DNA from: BMS3ABIN03 sp964418885
GTDB lineage: Bacteria > Bacteroidota > Ignavibacteria > Ignavibacteriales > Ignavibacteriaceae
Reading direction: 5' to 3'
Assembly: GCA_964418885.1 (NCBI GenBank)
Contig: CAYQNW010000090.1
Span: forward strand, 1-13,917
Length of the DNA stretch: 13,917 nucleotides
Shown here: positions 1 through 7,977 of the stretch, in pieces
How positions within the stretch are numbered: position 1 is the first letter of the stretch
How the letters are laid out: each line of letters starts with the position of its first letter
Position numbers and translations under genes: made by a program
Notes under the pieces: generated by a model
Database searches by the model: none
Seen by the model: only the letters and a program-made list of their open reading frames with translations
Told to the model about the DNA's origin: nothing

Positions 1-535
1 TAAAACCGTTAAAAGGTTTTGCACATCTACTATTTCCGATAATTGGTTTTCTTGCGTTGCTATGGATTTTATTCCGTGTTATTTCAAAACCAAGCAGAAT
101 TAATTATCCTTGTGTAAAAGCTGCAATGCCTTTTGCCGCTGGCTTTATTGAAAGCGTTGTTTTCTTTATTGTGTCTGCAATTGCCTTCCTTAAACTCAAA
201 AAATCATTTTTTAAGTACGATTATATCTTTGCTGCGGTGTTTGTAACTCTTGCTATAGGTGCAGTAAGTTATATTGATTCCGACACAGCACAACCTAAGT
301 TTCCAACTATTTACCAGGAACCGAATGAACCAATGGGTATAGCCCGGGGTATTTTCCCGGGAAGAGTAGTATGGATGCACGATCCAGATGCAACAAATGA
401 GAATTGCAATCCCAACGAATATGGAGATGGCTGGTTCTTGCCGAAAAATAATGATCAGGATGTAATTGATGAAATGTTGTCAACCGGACTGAAGAGTTTA
501 ACAGGGACTACAAGTGATGCTGAAGCGTGGGATTC
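1..535 (+). repeat. Left copy of a dispersed gene duplication (5' part of DUF362 gene)
   Basis: Colinear without gaps with 13223-13757 (constant offset 13,222 nt). By eye the DNA is roughly 85-90% identical, for example the shared stretch GGGAAGAGTAGTATGGATGC. Similarity falls abruptly after about 535, where TCTCTTGCTTGTGATTC in the right copy replaces GCTGAAGCGTGGGATTC here. It covers the membrane region and the start of the DUF362 domain. Confidence 0.85.
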
Positions 536-1982
536 TATATTTATTTATCATAACAGATATGTTGGTAAGGGTGATGTAGGATATAGTGCCGGAGAAAAGA
601 TTTTCATAAAAATAAATATAGTTAGCGGTTGGGGTGGTAATTACGATCCTGATGATTTATCTAAAGTAGAAAATGGGTCCTATGGCATTGCTGAAACTTC
701 ACCCCAAATTGTTCTTGCCGCATTAAGACAATTAGTGGATACTGCCGGGGTACCTCAGGAAAATATTTATATCGGCGATCCGCTAAGACATATCTATAAA
801 CATTTATATGATTATTGGTCCCTGGAATTTCCTAATATCCATTATATGGATCACAACGGTTATACTAATCTAGGAAGAGAAGTTTTAATACCCAGCGATT
901 CAGCTAAAATTGAATATTCCGACAGAGGAAAAATTTTAAGAACAAATGTCTGGGACGACTGGAGACAGGGAGAAGACCCAGTTACAGAAGATCATTTTTA
1001 TACAATATATGATGAAGCTGAATATATTCTCAATCTTCCGATGCTTAAAGGGCATAAACGTGCCGGGATGACTGCCTTTGCAAAAAACCATTTTGGTTCT
1101 CATACGCGTGAAGACGCTTCGCATCTGCATAATGGATTGGTGGCTCCGACAGAAATGCCTAATGTAACACGTGGTGGTTATGGTTTATACAGGGTTCAGG
1201 TTGATATTATGGGAGACGAAATACTGGGAAAGAAAAACCTTGTGTATATTTTAGATGCCTTATGGACTGCCGACCAGGAAATTAGCTTTCCTAAAAAATT
1301 TCAAATGGCACCATTCAATAATGATTGGATGTCGTCAATATTTTTGTCTCTCGATCCTGTTGCAATTGAATCTGTCGGGTATGATTTTTTACGTTCGGAA
1401 TTTACATTAGAACGTCCTGATGTAGGCGATGGTGCAGGAACTTACGTTCAGATGAACGGAGTTAATGATTATCTTGAACAAGCTGCTGATCCGGCAAACT
1501 GGCCTGATAGTATATTAGGTGCAGATGGTCAGAAATATCCTTTTGCAGGATACGATCCTGAAAATGATGGAACTTTATTAACTTCACTTGGAGTTCATGA
1601 ACATTGGAACGACCCAGTTAATAAGCAATATTCACGCGATCTTAGAACCGGAGACGGAATAGAATTGTACGAGCCATCGATTGTTTCTGTTAAAAATACA
1701 AGTCCTGAAGTTCCATCCGACTTTGTTCTGTATCAAAATTATCCTAATCCGTTTAATCCTACAACGACAATTGACTTTAGCTTAAAGAAAGCAGCTAATG
1801 TTGAGCTCAATGTTTATGATGTAGCGGGAAAATTAGTTGATGTTATTATTAGTAGTGAGGTTAAACCTGCTGGAGAATACAAAGTTAGATATAATGCTGA
1901 AAGATTATCGAGTGGTGTTTACTTTGCTCACCTGGCTGCTGGTAATTTTGTAAGCACAATTAAAATGATCTTAATGAAGTAA
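1..1982 (+). CDS. DUF362 protein with N-terminal membrane region and T9SS sorting tail (5' partial)
   Basis: The reading frame is open from the first base. The first in-frame start-like codon (TTG at 57) is not conserved in the second copy at the right end, so the true start lies upstream of the window. Residues are numbered from that TTG. The N-terminus holds hydrophobic segments (one ending near residue 10, then about 24-45 and 52-69), followed by a DUF362 domain (about 95-480). DUF362 hallmarks are KIFIKINIV, ETSPQIVLAALRQLV and LPMLKGHKRAGMTAFAKNHFG-like text (an 'LPxLKxH ... KNxFG' motif). Residues 552-641 form a type A T9SS sorting domain with YQNYPNPFNP and a GVYFAHL...KMILMK ending. 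The family's reaction is unknown to me; related DUF362 proteins are often linked to iron-sulfur or redox proteins, but no ferredoxin cysteine cluster is visible. The T9SS tail predicts surface attachment or secretion, which sits oddly with several membrane segments. The gene is followed by a terminator shared with the convergent operon. Confidence 0.88.
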   Translation, partial: KPLKGFAHLLFPIIGFLALLWILFRVISKPSRINYPCVKAAMPFAAGFIESVVFFIVSAIAFLKLKKSFFKYDYIFAAVFVTLAIGAVSYIDSDTAQPKFPTIYQEPNEPMGIARGIFPGRVVWMHDPDATNENCNPNEYGDGWFLPKNNDQDVIDEMLSTGLKSLTGTTSDAEAWDSIFIYHNRYVGKGDVGYSAGEKIFIKINIVSGWGGNYDPDDLSKVENGSYGIAETSPQIVLAALRQLVDTAGVPQENIYIGDPLRHIYKHLYDYWSLEFPNIHYMDHNGYTNLGREVLIPSDSAKIEYSDRGKILRTNVWDDWRQGEDPVTEDHFYTIYDEAEYILNLPMLKGHKRAGMTAFAKNHFGSHTREDASHLHNGLVAPTEMPNVTRGGYGLYRVQVDIMGDEILGKKNLVYILDALWTADQEISFPKKFQMAPFNNDWMSSIFLSLDPVAIESVGYDFLRSEFTLERPDVGDGAGTYVQMNGVNDYLEQAADPANWPDSILGADGQKYPFAGYDPENDGTLLTSLGVHEHWNDPVNKQYSRDLRTGDGIELYEPSIVSVKNTSPEVPSDFVLYQNYPNPFNPTTTIDFSLKKAANVELNVYDVAGKLVDVIISSEVKPAGEYKVRYNAERLSSGVYFAHLAAGNFVSTIKMILMK

Positions 1983-1992
1983 TAGATAATAA

Positions 1993-2027
1993 AAAATCTC
2001 CAGGTTTTTTATAAGCCTGGAGATTTT
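1993..2027. terminator. Bidirectional intrinsic terminator between convergent genes
   Basis: A perfect 12-bp inverted repeat: AAAATCTCCAGG (1993-2004) and CCTGGAGATTTT (2016-2027), with an 11-nt loop. On the minus strand the stem runs into six T residues; on the plus strand it ends in TTTTAATAT. It lies 10 nt after the DUF362 stop codon and 25 nt beyond the stop of the convergent TonB-dependent receptor, so it most likely ends both transcripts. Confidence 0.9.
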
Positions 2028-2052
2028 AATATCTTAGAGATTTAGCCCTCCT

Positions 2053-3981
2053 CTAATAATTTAATTTTATTCCCCCTAGCATAGAAATTCCAACAGCCGG
2101 GTAACCGTCATCAATATAATATTTCTTATTGGTAAGATTATCTCCTTTAACAAAAAGGGTTAGCCAGTTAGTAACTGCAGCATCAACTGATAGTGAAAGC
2201 AAAGTATAATTTTGCTTTGTAAGAGTTCCTGAAGTATATAAATTAAAAATTCCCTGGATATCTGATGAAATCGTGAAGATGTTAAAATCGTAAGCAAGAT
2301 GTAAATTAATTTTATGCTCTGGTGCATAAGGCAGTTTTACACTTGTGTGAACGTATGAATAATTTAATTGTGCACTTAGTGAATGTTGCTTTAACATAGA
2401 AATCATTAGTTCAATTCCTTTATTGTTAAAGCTACCGCTGTTTACTTTTTGCATTCCTTGTCCGACAGGAACCGTTTGAATAATGTTTTCAGCATCTAAA
2501 TAGAAAAAAGTTAATTCACCTCTAATCATACGGTCAATAAACAACCTGGAAATTCCCACTTCATAAGACCATAATCTTTCCGGTTCAAGATTCTCATTTG
2601 AAACAGGGAATAAAAATAAATCTGCAATTGTAGGACCTCTGAATGCTTTCCCGGCATTTCCTTTTATTACTGTTTCTTCATCAAGTTGGTAAGATAAGCC
2701 AAACTGAGGTGTGTAATCAGTACCGTAAGCAGAATTATTCGTGAATCTTAGCCCTGAACTTATATTTAGATTATTAAAAAACGTAAGCTGTAATATTCCA
2801 TACGCTGCTGTCTCATCAATGGATAAATCCTGGTTCAATCCTTTTGCTGCAGCCGGAGGCACACTGGTATCTTCGCCTTTTCCACCGTAATTTTTATAAT
2901 CAAATCCTGCTGTTACAATATTCTCGTCGTAAAATTTTATACTCTGATACGCAGTTAAACCTCTCATATCATCATGTGAGCGCCAGCCATAATAAAAATT
3001 ATGATTGCCGTAATTATAGAAAAACTTTATGGCACCTTCAGTTGTTTTAAATTCATTTATAAACGAAAGCGCTCCTCTGCCTCTCAGGTATTTATAATAT
3101 TGATTTCTCTTTGGAGCGCTTTCCGGTCCCGGTTCATAAAATTTTGAATTTGTTATACTGCCGTCAAATCCAATGTTATAATTTTGATTAATTGAATACG
3201 AAATCTTTGAATAAACAGAACTGCTTCTGAAACTATCGTCAGCGTCTGTTCTATGTCCATCTGTTCTTGAATCACTCAAAGAGGTAGTGAAATTGAAATT
3301 GTTGGTCTTGTATCCGGCAGAACCTGATGCAATCGAAGTATTGAATGAACCATAAGCAAGCGATGAATTCAAATACCAGCCTTCATTTACGGGACTTCTT
3401 GTAATAAAATTGATTGCTCCACCAAATGCATTAGACCCGTACAAGAGTGAAGCCGGTCCGCGTATTACTTCAATTCTTTCAATATTTGTTTTAAGATATG
3501 AGTCGTTTATCGGGTGTCCGAATATTCCCATAAATTGAGGTTGTCCATCAACTAAAATCAGTACGCTCGAATTTGGATTTTCTCCTATTCCCCGTATACT
3601 TATTTGTCCCGAAGATAACGAGCCCACACCATAACCAAGAACATTACGGTTGTTTAAAAATAATCCAGGAACGGAATTATTAAGTAGCGGAAGCACATTT
3701 AATTTATCAATCCCATTTATGGAAGATAGGTTAATAACAGAAATGCTCATTGGCAGTTTACTTTTGCTCAGCTTTAATCTTGTACCTGTGACTACTGCTT
3801 CATCAAGCACATAAGTTTTAACGCTGTCGGTACTCTGTGGAAAAATATTTTGGCTAAAAAGTGAGAATAAAAGCAGGAAAATGAATAGCAAAATTATTTT
3901 ATTGTAATCAGACAGCTTGTTTACTTGACTGAAGTTTCCAGGGCCAGTTAACACATTCACTGATTTCCGGGAATAAAACAT
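2053..3981 (-). CDS. TonB-dependent outer-membrane receptor
   Basis: A 642-residue outer-membrane active transporter that would bring a scarce ligand into the periplasm using TonB energy. Residues 29-43 are strongly hydrophobic (ILLFIFLLLFSLF), with probable signal cleavage near PQS at 48-50. The TonB-box-like LDEAVVTGTR lies at 59-68. The plug domain follows, with ISIRGIG, VLILVDGQP, IERIEVIRGPASLLYGSNAFGG-type text and GAINFITR. The rest is a beta-barrel ending in the aromatic residue Tyr, as usual for BAM substrates. Size and plug resemble BtuB/iron-siderophore-type receptors more than SusC, but the ligand cannot be read from sequence. The ATG start gives a long 28-residue n-region and a 74-nt overlap with the upstream phosphoribosyltransferase; GTG codons at residues 8 and 10 are alternatives, but AAGGAAAAG lies upstream of the ATG. 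It is last in a three-gene operon. Confidence 0.93.
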   Translation of the reverse strand: MFYSRKSVNVLTGPGNFSQVNKLSDYNKIILLFIFLLLFSLFSQNIFPQSTDSVKTYVLDEAVVTGTRLKLSKSKLPMSISVINLSSINGIDKLNVLPLLNNSVPGLFLNNRNVLGYGVGSLSSGQISIRGIGENPNSSVLILVDGQPQFMGIFGHPINDSYLKTNIERIEVIRGPASLLYGSNAFGGAINFITRSPVNEGWYLNSSLAYGSFNTSIASGSAGYKTNNFNFTTSLSDSRTDGHRTDADDSFRSSSVYSKISYSINQNYNIGFDGSITNSKFYEPGPESAPKRNQYYKYLRGRGALSFINEFKTTEGAIKFFYNYGNHNFYYGWRSHDDMRGLTAYQSIKFYDENIVTAGFDYKNYGGKGEDTSVPPAAAKGLNQDLSIDETAAYGILQLTFFNNLNISSGLRFTNNSAYGTDYTPQFGLSYQLDEETVIKGNAGKAFRGPTIADLFLFPVSNENLEPERLWSYEVGISRLFIDRMIRGELTFFYLDAENIIQTVPVGQGMQKVNSGSFNNKGIELMISMLKQHSLSAQLNYSYVHTSVKLPYAPEHKINLHLAYDFNIFTISSDIQGIFNLYTSGTLTKQNYTLLSLSVDAAVTNWLTLFVKGDNLTNKKYYIDDGYPAVGISMLGGIKLNY

Positions 3982-4321
3982 AGTCGGCTTTTCCTTTCAA
4001 GGTTAGAGTAGTTATAGAATTACCTTGTAATATTTTTATCGCAGCTTCAAGTGTTTTACCTGAAACAGAAACATCGTCAACTAATAAAACTTTTTTATCA
4101 GTAATAATTTCCTGAGAAAGCACAACTGGCTCATTATAGATAGGTTTATTCTGTACGTTCCTGTAGTTGATTTTAATCAACTTTAAATCAATACCAAGCT
4201 TATAAGCAATTAGGCTTGCAGGAACAGTTCCTCCTTCAGCAATTCCTATCACCAGGTCAAAATAAGGAAGATTTACATCACTAATTCTTTTACTTATTTC
4301 TTTATATGATAAATCACGCAT
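3908..4321 (-). CDS. Type I phosphoribosyltransferase (purine-salvage-like)
   Basis: A short 137-residue cytoplasmic type I PRTase. Visible motifs are the PPi-loop-like GIAEGGTVPA (26-35) and the canonical PRPP-binding loop VLLVDDVSVSGKT (78-90), with the paired acidic residues D82 and D83. The C-terminal CVNWPWK resembles the end of small xanthine/hypoxanthine-guanine PRTases. Such enzymes join a nucleobase to PRPP and so trap imported base as a nucleotide; which base is used here is not decidable. The start ATG overlaps the stop of the upstream membrane-protein gene as TAATG, and the 3' end overlaps the downstream receptor by 74 nt, so all three are likely translated as one unit. Alternatives are a regulatory or non-purine PRTase. 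The PRTase fold call is firm; the substrate is inference. Confidence 0.88.
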   Translation of the reverse strand: MRDLSYKEISKRISDVNLPYFDLVIGIAEGGTVPASLIAYKLGIDLKLIKINYRNVQNKPIYNEPVVLSQEIITDKKVLLVDDVSVSGKTLEAAIKILQGNSITTLTLKGKADYVLFPEISECVNWPWKLQSSKQAV

Positions 4322-4842
4322 TAATTTTTTTCTTGGTAGCGCACAAGAAAATAATTTGCCAAAGTTAGCAGCAAAATGCCGGGAATTGCAATTGTTAATG
4401 TATTAAGTACATTAGCACTATATTTACTGAATAAAGTAACTATAAATGGCGAAATTGAAAGTGAAATAATAATAGCAAACAATGCGCTGATTTTTTTTAT
4501 GCTTTTTACATTAAAGAATAAGTATAAACACGAAACAAACAAAACAAGCTTGATGGTCATCAGTGGTAGTATTTCCGCTAATGGTGAACCGCTAATTAAA
4601 TAATTTAAGATTGGAGAAAAAATTGCAACAATAAAAGCAGTATGAGGTTTAAAGAATATAACCGCAATTAGCGGTGCGAAAAACATAGCAAGTAAAAAGG
4701 CTCCAACTGGTGTGCCCGAATTCGGAATCAAATGAATTAGAAACTGGAAAAGAATCGAAGCAGCTAACAATAATATTGTTTCAACAACCTGAAGATTTCT
4801 TATAACAGTACTATTTACAACTGATGTATTTATATTGGACAT
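4321..4842 (-). CDS. ECF-transporter S-component-like membrane protein
   Basis: A 173-residue, almost entirely hydrophobic protein with about five to six predicted membrane segments and a short polar N-terminus. The stretch from PVGAFLLAMFFAPLIAVIFF through PHTAFIVAIFSPILNYLISG and PLAEILPLMTIKL resembles substrate-binding S-components of energy-coupling-factor vitamin transporters, including the run of prolines and glycines between helices 2 and 4. No EcfA ATPase or EcfT gene is in the window, so it would depend on a shared module elsewhere or act alone. It is the first gene of the operon with the phosphoribosyltransferase and TonB-dependent receptor, suggesting an inner-membrane step for the same ligand. 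The start is supported by AAGGGG seven nt upstream. Family assignment is by general pattern and is less secure than for its neighbours; an unrelated small permease is possible. Confidence 0.65.
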   Translation of the reverse strand: MSNINTSVVNSTVIRNLQVVETILLLAASILFQFLIHLIPNSGTPVGAFLLAMFFAPLIAVIFFKPHTAFIVAIFSPILNYLISGSPLAEILPLMTIKLVLFVSCLYLFFNVKSIKKISALFAIIISLSISPFIVTLFSKYSANVLNTLTIAIPGILLLTLANYFLVRYQEKN

Positions 4843-4849
4843 ATCATAT

Positions 4850-4855
4850 CCCCTT
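4850..4855 (-). promoter_or_regulatory. Shine-Dalgarno for the S-component-like gene
   Basis: AAGGGG on the minus strand, 7 nt before the ATG at 4842. It is one of the few purine-rich ribosome sites visible in this window and supports 4842 over the out-of-frame ATG five bases earlier. Confidence 0.6.
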
Positions 4856-5017
4856 CACTAAGGTTTTAAAATATATGATTATTTCAGTAATAAAGTTATG
4901 AATTTTTTTTAAGGAAATCTATCCAATTAAATTAATTGCCCATTGCAGATCAAGTTTACTCTTTTTAGGATTTTCTCCTTTTGCCAAATTACATTTCTAT
5001 TATTAAAAACTCGTAAA

Positions 5018-6472
5018 TCATTTTATGCCAAGTTCTTTGCACATCCTATAAAAGTTTGATGGTGCCATACCAAGTTTTTCAGCGGCACTCGAATCCGAAC
5101 TTGAAATGCTTCGTACATATTTGAAATACTTGGTTCTGAAAATTTTTTCCATTTCTTTTAAGGGAAGTATCTGCCCCGAATACAAATCTTCAAAATTGCT
5201 TTCTTCCTTAACGAGGATATGATTTCTTAGTATCAAAGGGTTGCTTATATCTTTCGCAGTTATAGTTCCACTGCCGTTTATCATCAATCTCTGAACAACA
5301 TTTCTAAGTTCCCGCACATTGCCGGGCCATTTATAATTTAAAAGTATTTCTTTAGCTTTTTCATCCACCAGTGGTATTCGTACATTCATATCACGACTGA
5401 AATATTCTACAAAATGATCGAATAAAAGGATAATATCATTGCCACGTTTTTTCAGCGGGACGATATCAATCGGGACAACATTTAATCTATAGTATAGATC
5501 TTCTCTGAAATTATTGTTCATTACTTCTAAAGCAAGATTTTTATTCGATGCGGCAATTATTCTTACATCAACATTAATCTTTCCTACTCTGCCGATCTTT
5601 TCTATTTCTCCATCCTGGATAACGCGAAGAAGTTTAACCTGTGCAGAAAGTGGAAGCTCGCCAACTTCATCAAGAAAGAGAGTCCCATGATTTGCTATTT
5701 CAAAGAGTCCCTGTTTGTTTGAATTGGCGCCGGTAAAAGCTCCTTTCTGATACCCAAATAATTCACTTTCAATTAATTCACTCGGGATGCTACCGCAATT
5801 GATCGGGATAAAATTTTCATATTTTCTTTTACTTTTTAGATGAATGTTCCAGGCTACTAATTCTTTCCCTGTTCCAGAGGCACCGTTGATTAGAACATTT
5901 GCATCACTCTTTGCATACTTTTCTATATTTTCTCTTAGCTGCAATACAGGATCAGACTCACCGATAATCTTTTTTAATTCCAGCAAACTTTGAATGTTTT
6001 GTGTTAATTTTTTATCGGATTTTGTTTTATATCTTTCTAATCTCTTCTTTTCATAAGCGTTAAAAATGCTCAGGATAAAATCAGTGGGTTGGTAAATATA
6101 ATTTTCAATATTGCTCGGATATTTGGTACAATACCAGTAAGCACCGGCTCGTATCAAACTATTTGCAAAATCATAATTGGTTATGTTAATGGTCATCTTT
6201 GTGATGACAATTATCTGGATGAATGGATTATAATTTTTAATTTTGGTGATTAATTCCTCGCCTTTTAGACCGCCTGAAATCTGATAATCGAGAATAACAA
6301 TATCATAAGCATCAGGATTATCTTTTATTAGTTCCAGAGCAGCACGACCGTTTGAAATTACATCCCTTATTTTAATTCTTGTATCATAATATGCAACTGT
6401 TTTCTTTACTCTTTTAGCATCAAATTCTTCATCTTCAATCAAAAGAATTTTAATATTATCGTTTCGTTCCAT
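5018..6472 (-). CDS. NtrC-family sigma-54-dependent response regulator
   Basis: A 484-residue cytoplasmic transcription activator with all three NtrC modules. The receiver domain (about 7-140) has acidic pocket E13/D14, phospho-acceptor D62 in VILDYQ, T91 and K117, so phosphorylation should work. The AAA+ domain (about 170-400) has Walker A GASGTGKE (197-204), the sigma-54-contacting GAFTGA loop (244-249), Walker B LFLDE (265-269) and NVRELRN. The C-terminus is a Fis-type helix-turn-helix ending AAEKLGMAPSNFYRMCKELG. It is third in an operon with a sugar-binding protein and a histidine kinase, 11 nt after the kinase, making that kinase its obvious partner. The intact GAFTGA predicts activation of sigma-54 promoters; the divergent symporter-phosphorylase operon is the likely target (inference). 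The start ATG has only a weak GAGAG upstream. Confidence 0.95.
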   Translation of the reverse strand: MERNDNIKILLIEDEEFDAKRVKKTVAYYDTRIKIRDVISNGRAALELIKDNPDAYDIVILDYQISGGLKGEELITKIKNYNPFIQIIVITKMTINITNYDFANSLIRAGAYWYCTKYPSNIENYIYQPTDFILSIFNAYEKKRLERYKTKSDKKLTQNIQSLLELKKIIGESDPVLQLRENIEKYAKSDANVLINGASGTGKELVAWNIHLKSKRKYENFIPINCGSIPSELIESELFGYQKGAFTGANSNKQGLFEIANHGTLFLDEVGELPLSAQVKLLRVIQDGEIEKIGRVGKINVDVRIIAASNKNLALEVMNNNFREDLYYRLNVVPIDIVPLKKRGNDIILLFDHFVEYFSRDMNVRIPLVDEKAKEILLNYKWPGNVRELRNVVQRLMINGSGTITAKDISNPLILRNHILVKEESNFEDLYSGQILPLKEMEKIFRTKYFKYVRSISSSDSSAAEKLGMAPSNFYRMCKELGIK

Positions 6473-6483
6473 TTTTCAACTCT

Positions 6484-7965
6484 CTAATTTTTTATTTTTA
6501 TGGTAAACATGCATCCTGCATCTTCAAAGTTTTCTACATTAAGCTGCCAGCCACATCTCTCAACAGCCATCTGGTAAGCAATAAAGCATCCGTAGCCTGA
6601 ATTAGCGCCTTCAATTTTTTTTGTGGATTCATTTTCCAGAAATATTTTTTTGATTCCTTTTTCACCCTTTTCCAGAAGTTCTTCTTTGATTCCAACTCCG
6701 TTATCACAAATAGTTACATAGGTAACGTTATTAACACGATCGTATTTTGTGATGACTTTAATAGTGATTGATTTTTTATTTCCGTGATCAATACTATTCT
6801 GAATTAACGGTTCAAATATTTCCCAGACAACGAATTCATTTACGTTTACAAATGGGATTGTTTCATCCAGAGTAAGATCAAAATCAAACATCTCGTTTTT
6901 ACTTGAAATACGCAGAAAAATATTTTTAACTATAAACCTGATAATCTGGTTTATACTTGTATGAAACATAGGATTAATAATTGTGTTAATCTCGTGATCA
7001 TACCACTTCATATCGTAAATAATCCTGGAGATAAAATTAGAGTAGGTTATTACCCTTCCTTTAAGGTCATCTAAATTTTTACTGTTCATTTGTCTTACAT
7101 CTTCTTTAATAAACCCGATTATCTTTTCAGCTTTGTGATGTGTATGATAAATTCTTTTTGTAAAGAGCGATTCTTTTTCTAACCGTATTTGTTTTGCCAG
7201 GTTTTCCTTATGTTCTTCATACAATTTTTGCTGTGCTTCATTTCTTTCTTTAACTGCTTGTGACGAAACCAGGAATATTGCAATAAGTCCAATGAATATC
7301 AGCGAAGTATAAACAATTGCCACTTTATTAAAATTCGTACTTATATCTTCAGTTAAAAATGAAAAGTCGGGTGTAATTCTCATGTACATTACACCGATAT
7401 ATTCACCATCAGGAACAAAAGGAACCAGTATGTTAAATGTATTTTGACTTTTAAGAGTGCTGTATATTACTTCGGCAGATTTCATTTTATCTTTTTCTGA
7501 TTTGTAAAGTTCAACTCCTTCGGTATGAGGATTGTTGAAAGTTTCATAAGGAGCTAATGTTCCTAAAATAAATGAATGGAGTTTTTGTCCACTGTCGATA
7601 ACATATAGCCTGTTATTCTTACTAAGAATTAGAAATATATCCTCAACACTTTTCTGTAATAACTGCTGCTTAAAGATCACATTGAAAGAATAGATGATAT
7701 CGTTATTCTCTCTTTCTGTATCCAGTTTGTGCAGAAATAAATTTTCAAACAATAGTTCCATACTTGTTGATGTTACAACTGCAAGTCTCTCAGCAGAGTA
7801 TTTTCTGTACCAAGCCTGGGTTTCCCCTAAAAAATCATCCAGTGCAGATTTCTGAATAAAGGCAAGTGCTATCTGGAAAATAATCAGGATTGTGAAAAAT
7901 ATAGTTATATGCCTGATTTCGAATTTATATTTGGAAAACTTATTTGTAATGTGTTTGTTGAGCAT
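6484..7965 (-). CDS. Membrane sensor histidine kinase
   Basis: A 493-residue inner-membrane kinase. TM1 is at about 20-37, an extracytoplasmic sensing region of roughly 175 residues follows (38-212), and TM2 is at about 214-234. A charged helix, probably coiled coil (238-266), leads to the dimerisation region. The ATPase domain is complete: N-box EIFEPLIQNSIDHG (381-394, N389), G1 DNGVG (420-424) and G2 GYG (456-458). The phospho-acceptor is not in a standard H-[E/D]-x-x-[N/T] box. The candidates are H273, H275 and H276 in YHTHHKAEK, so the dimerisation domain is divergent. The gene lies 12 nt after the sugar-binding protein and 11 nt before the sigma-54 regulator. The gene order suggests the binding protein contacts the extracytoplasmic region and the kinase signals to the regulator. 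The signal itself is inferred from the divergent phosphorylase. Confidence 0.9.
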   Translation of the reverse strand: MLNKHITNKFSKYKFEIRHITIFFTILIIFQIALAFIQKSALDDFLGETQAWYRKYSAERLAVVTSTSMELLFENLFLHKLDTERENNDIIYSFNVIFKQQLLQKSVEDIFLILSKNNRLYVIDSGQKLHSFILGTLAPYETFNNPHTEGVELYKSEKDKMKSAEVIYSTLKSQNTFNILVPFVPDGEYIGVMYMRITPDFSFLTEDISTNFNKVAIVYTSLIFIGLIAIFLVSSQAVKERNEAQQKLYEEHKENLAKQIRLEKESLFTKRIYHTHHKAEKIIGFIKEDVRQMNSKNLDDLKGRVITYSNFISRIIYDMKWYDHEINTIINPMFHTSINQIIRFIVKNIFLRISSKNEMFDFDLTLDETIPFVNVNEFVVWEIFEPLIQNSIDHGNKKSITIKVITKYDRVNNVTYVTICDNGVGIKEELLEKGEKGIKKIFLENESTKKIEGANSGYGCFIAYQMAVERCGWQLNVENFEDAGCMFTIKIKN

Positions 7966-7977
7966 GAATTCTTTTGA

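Noticed and set aside
936..1130. Minus-strand 64-codon frame inside the DUF362 gene
   Set aside because: Opposite-strand shadow of a well-supported gene, with no ribosome site and no recognisable protein features.
4843..5017. Riboswitch upstream of the S-component-like gene
   Set aside because: I looked for a cobalamin box or thiamin-type conserved cores on the minus strand and saw none; only an AT-rich palindrome CAATTAA-A-TTAATTG (4924-4938) is present.
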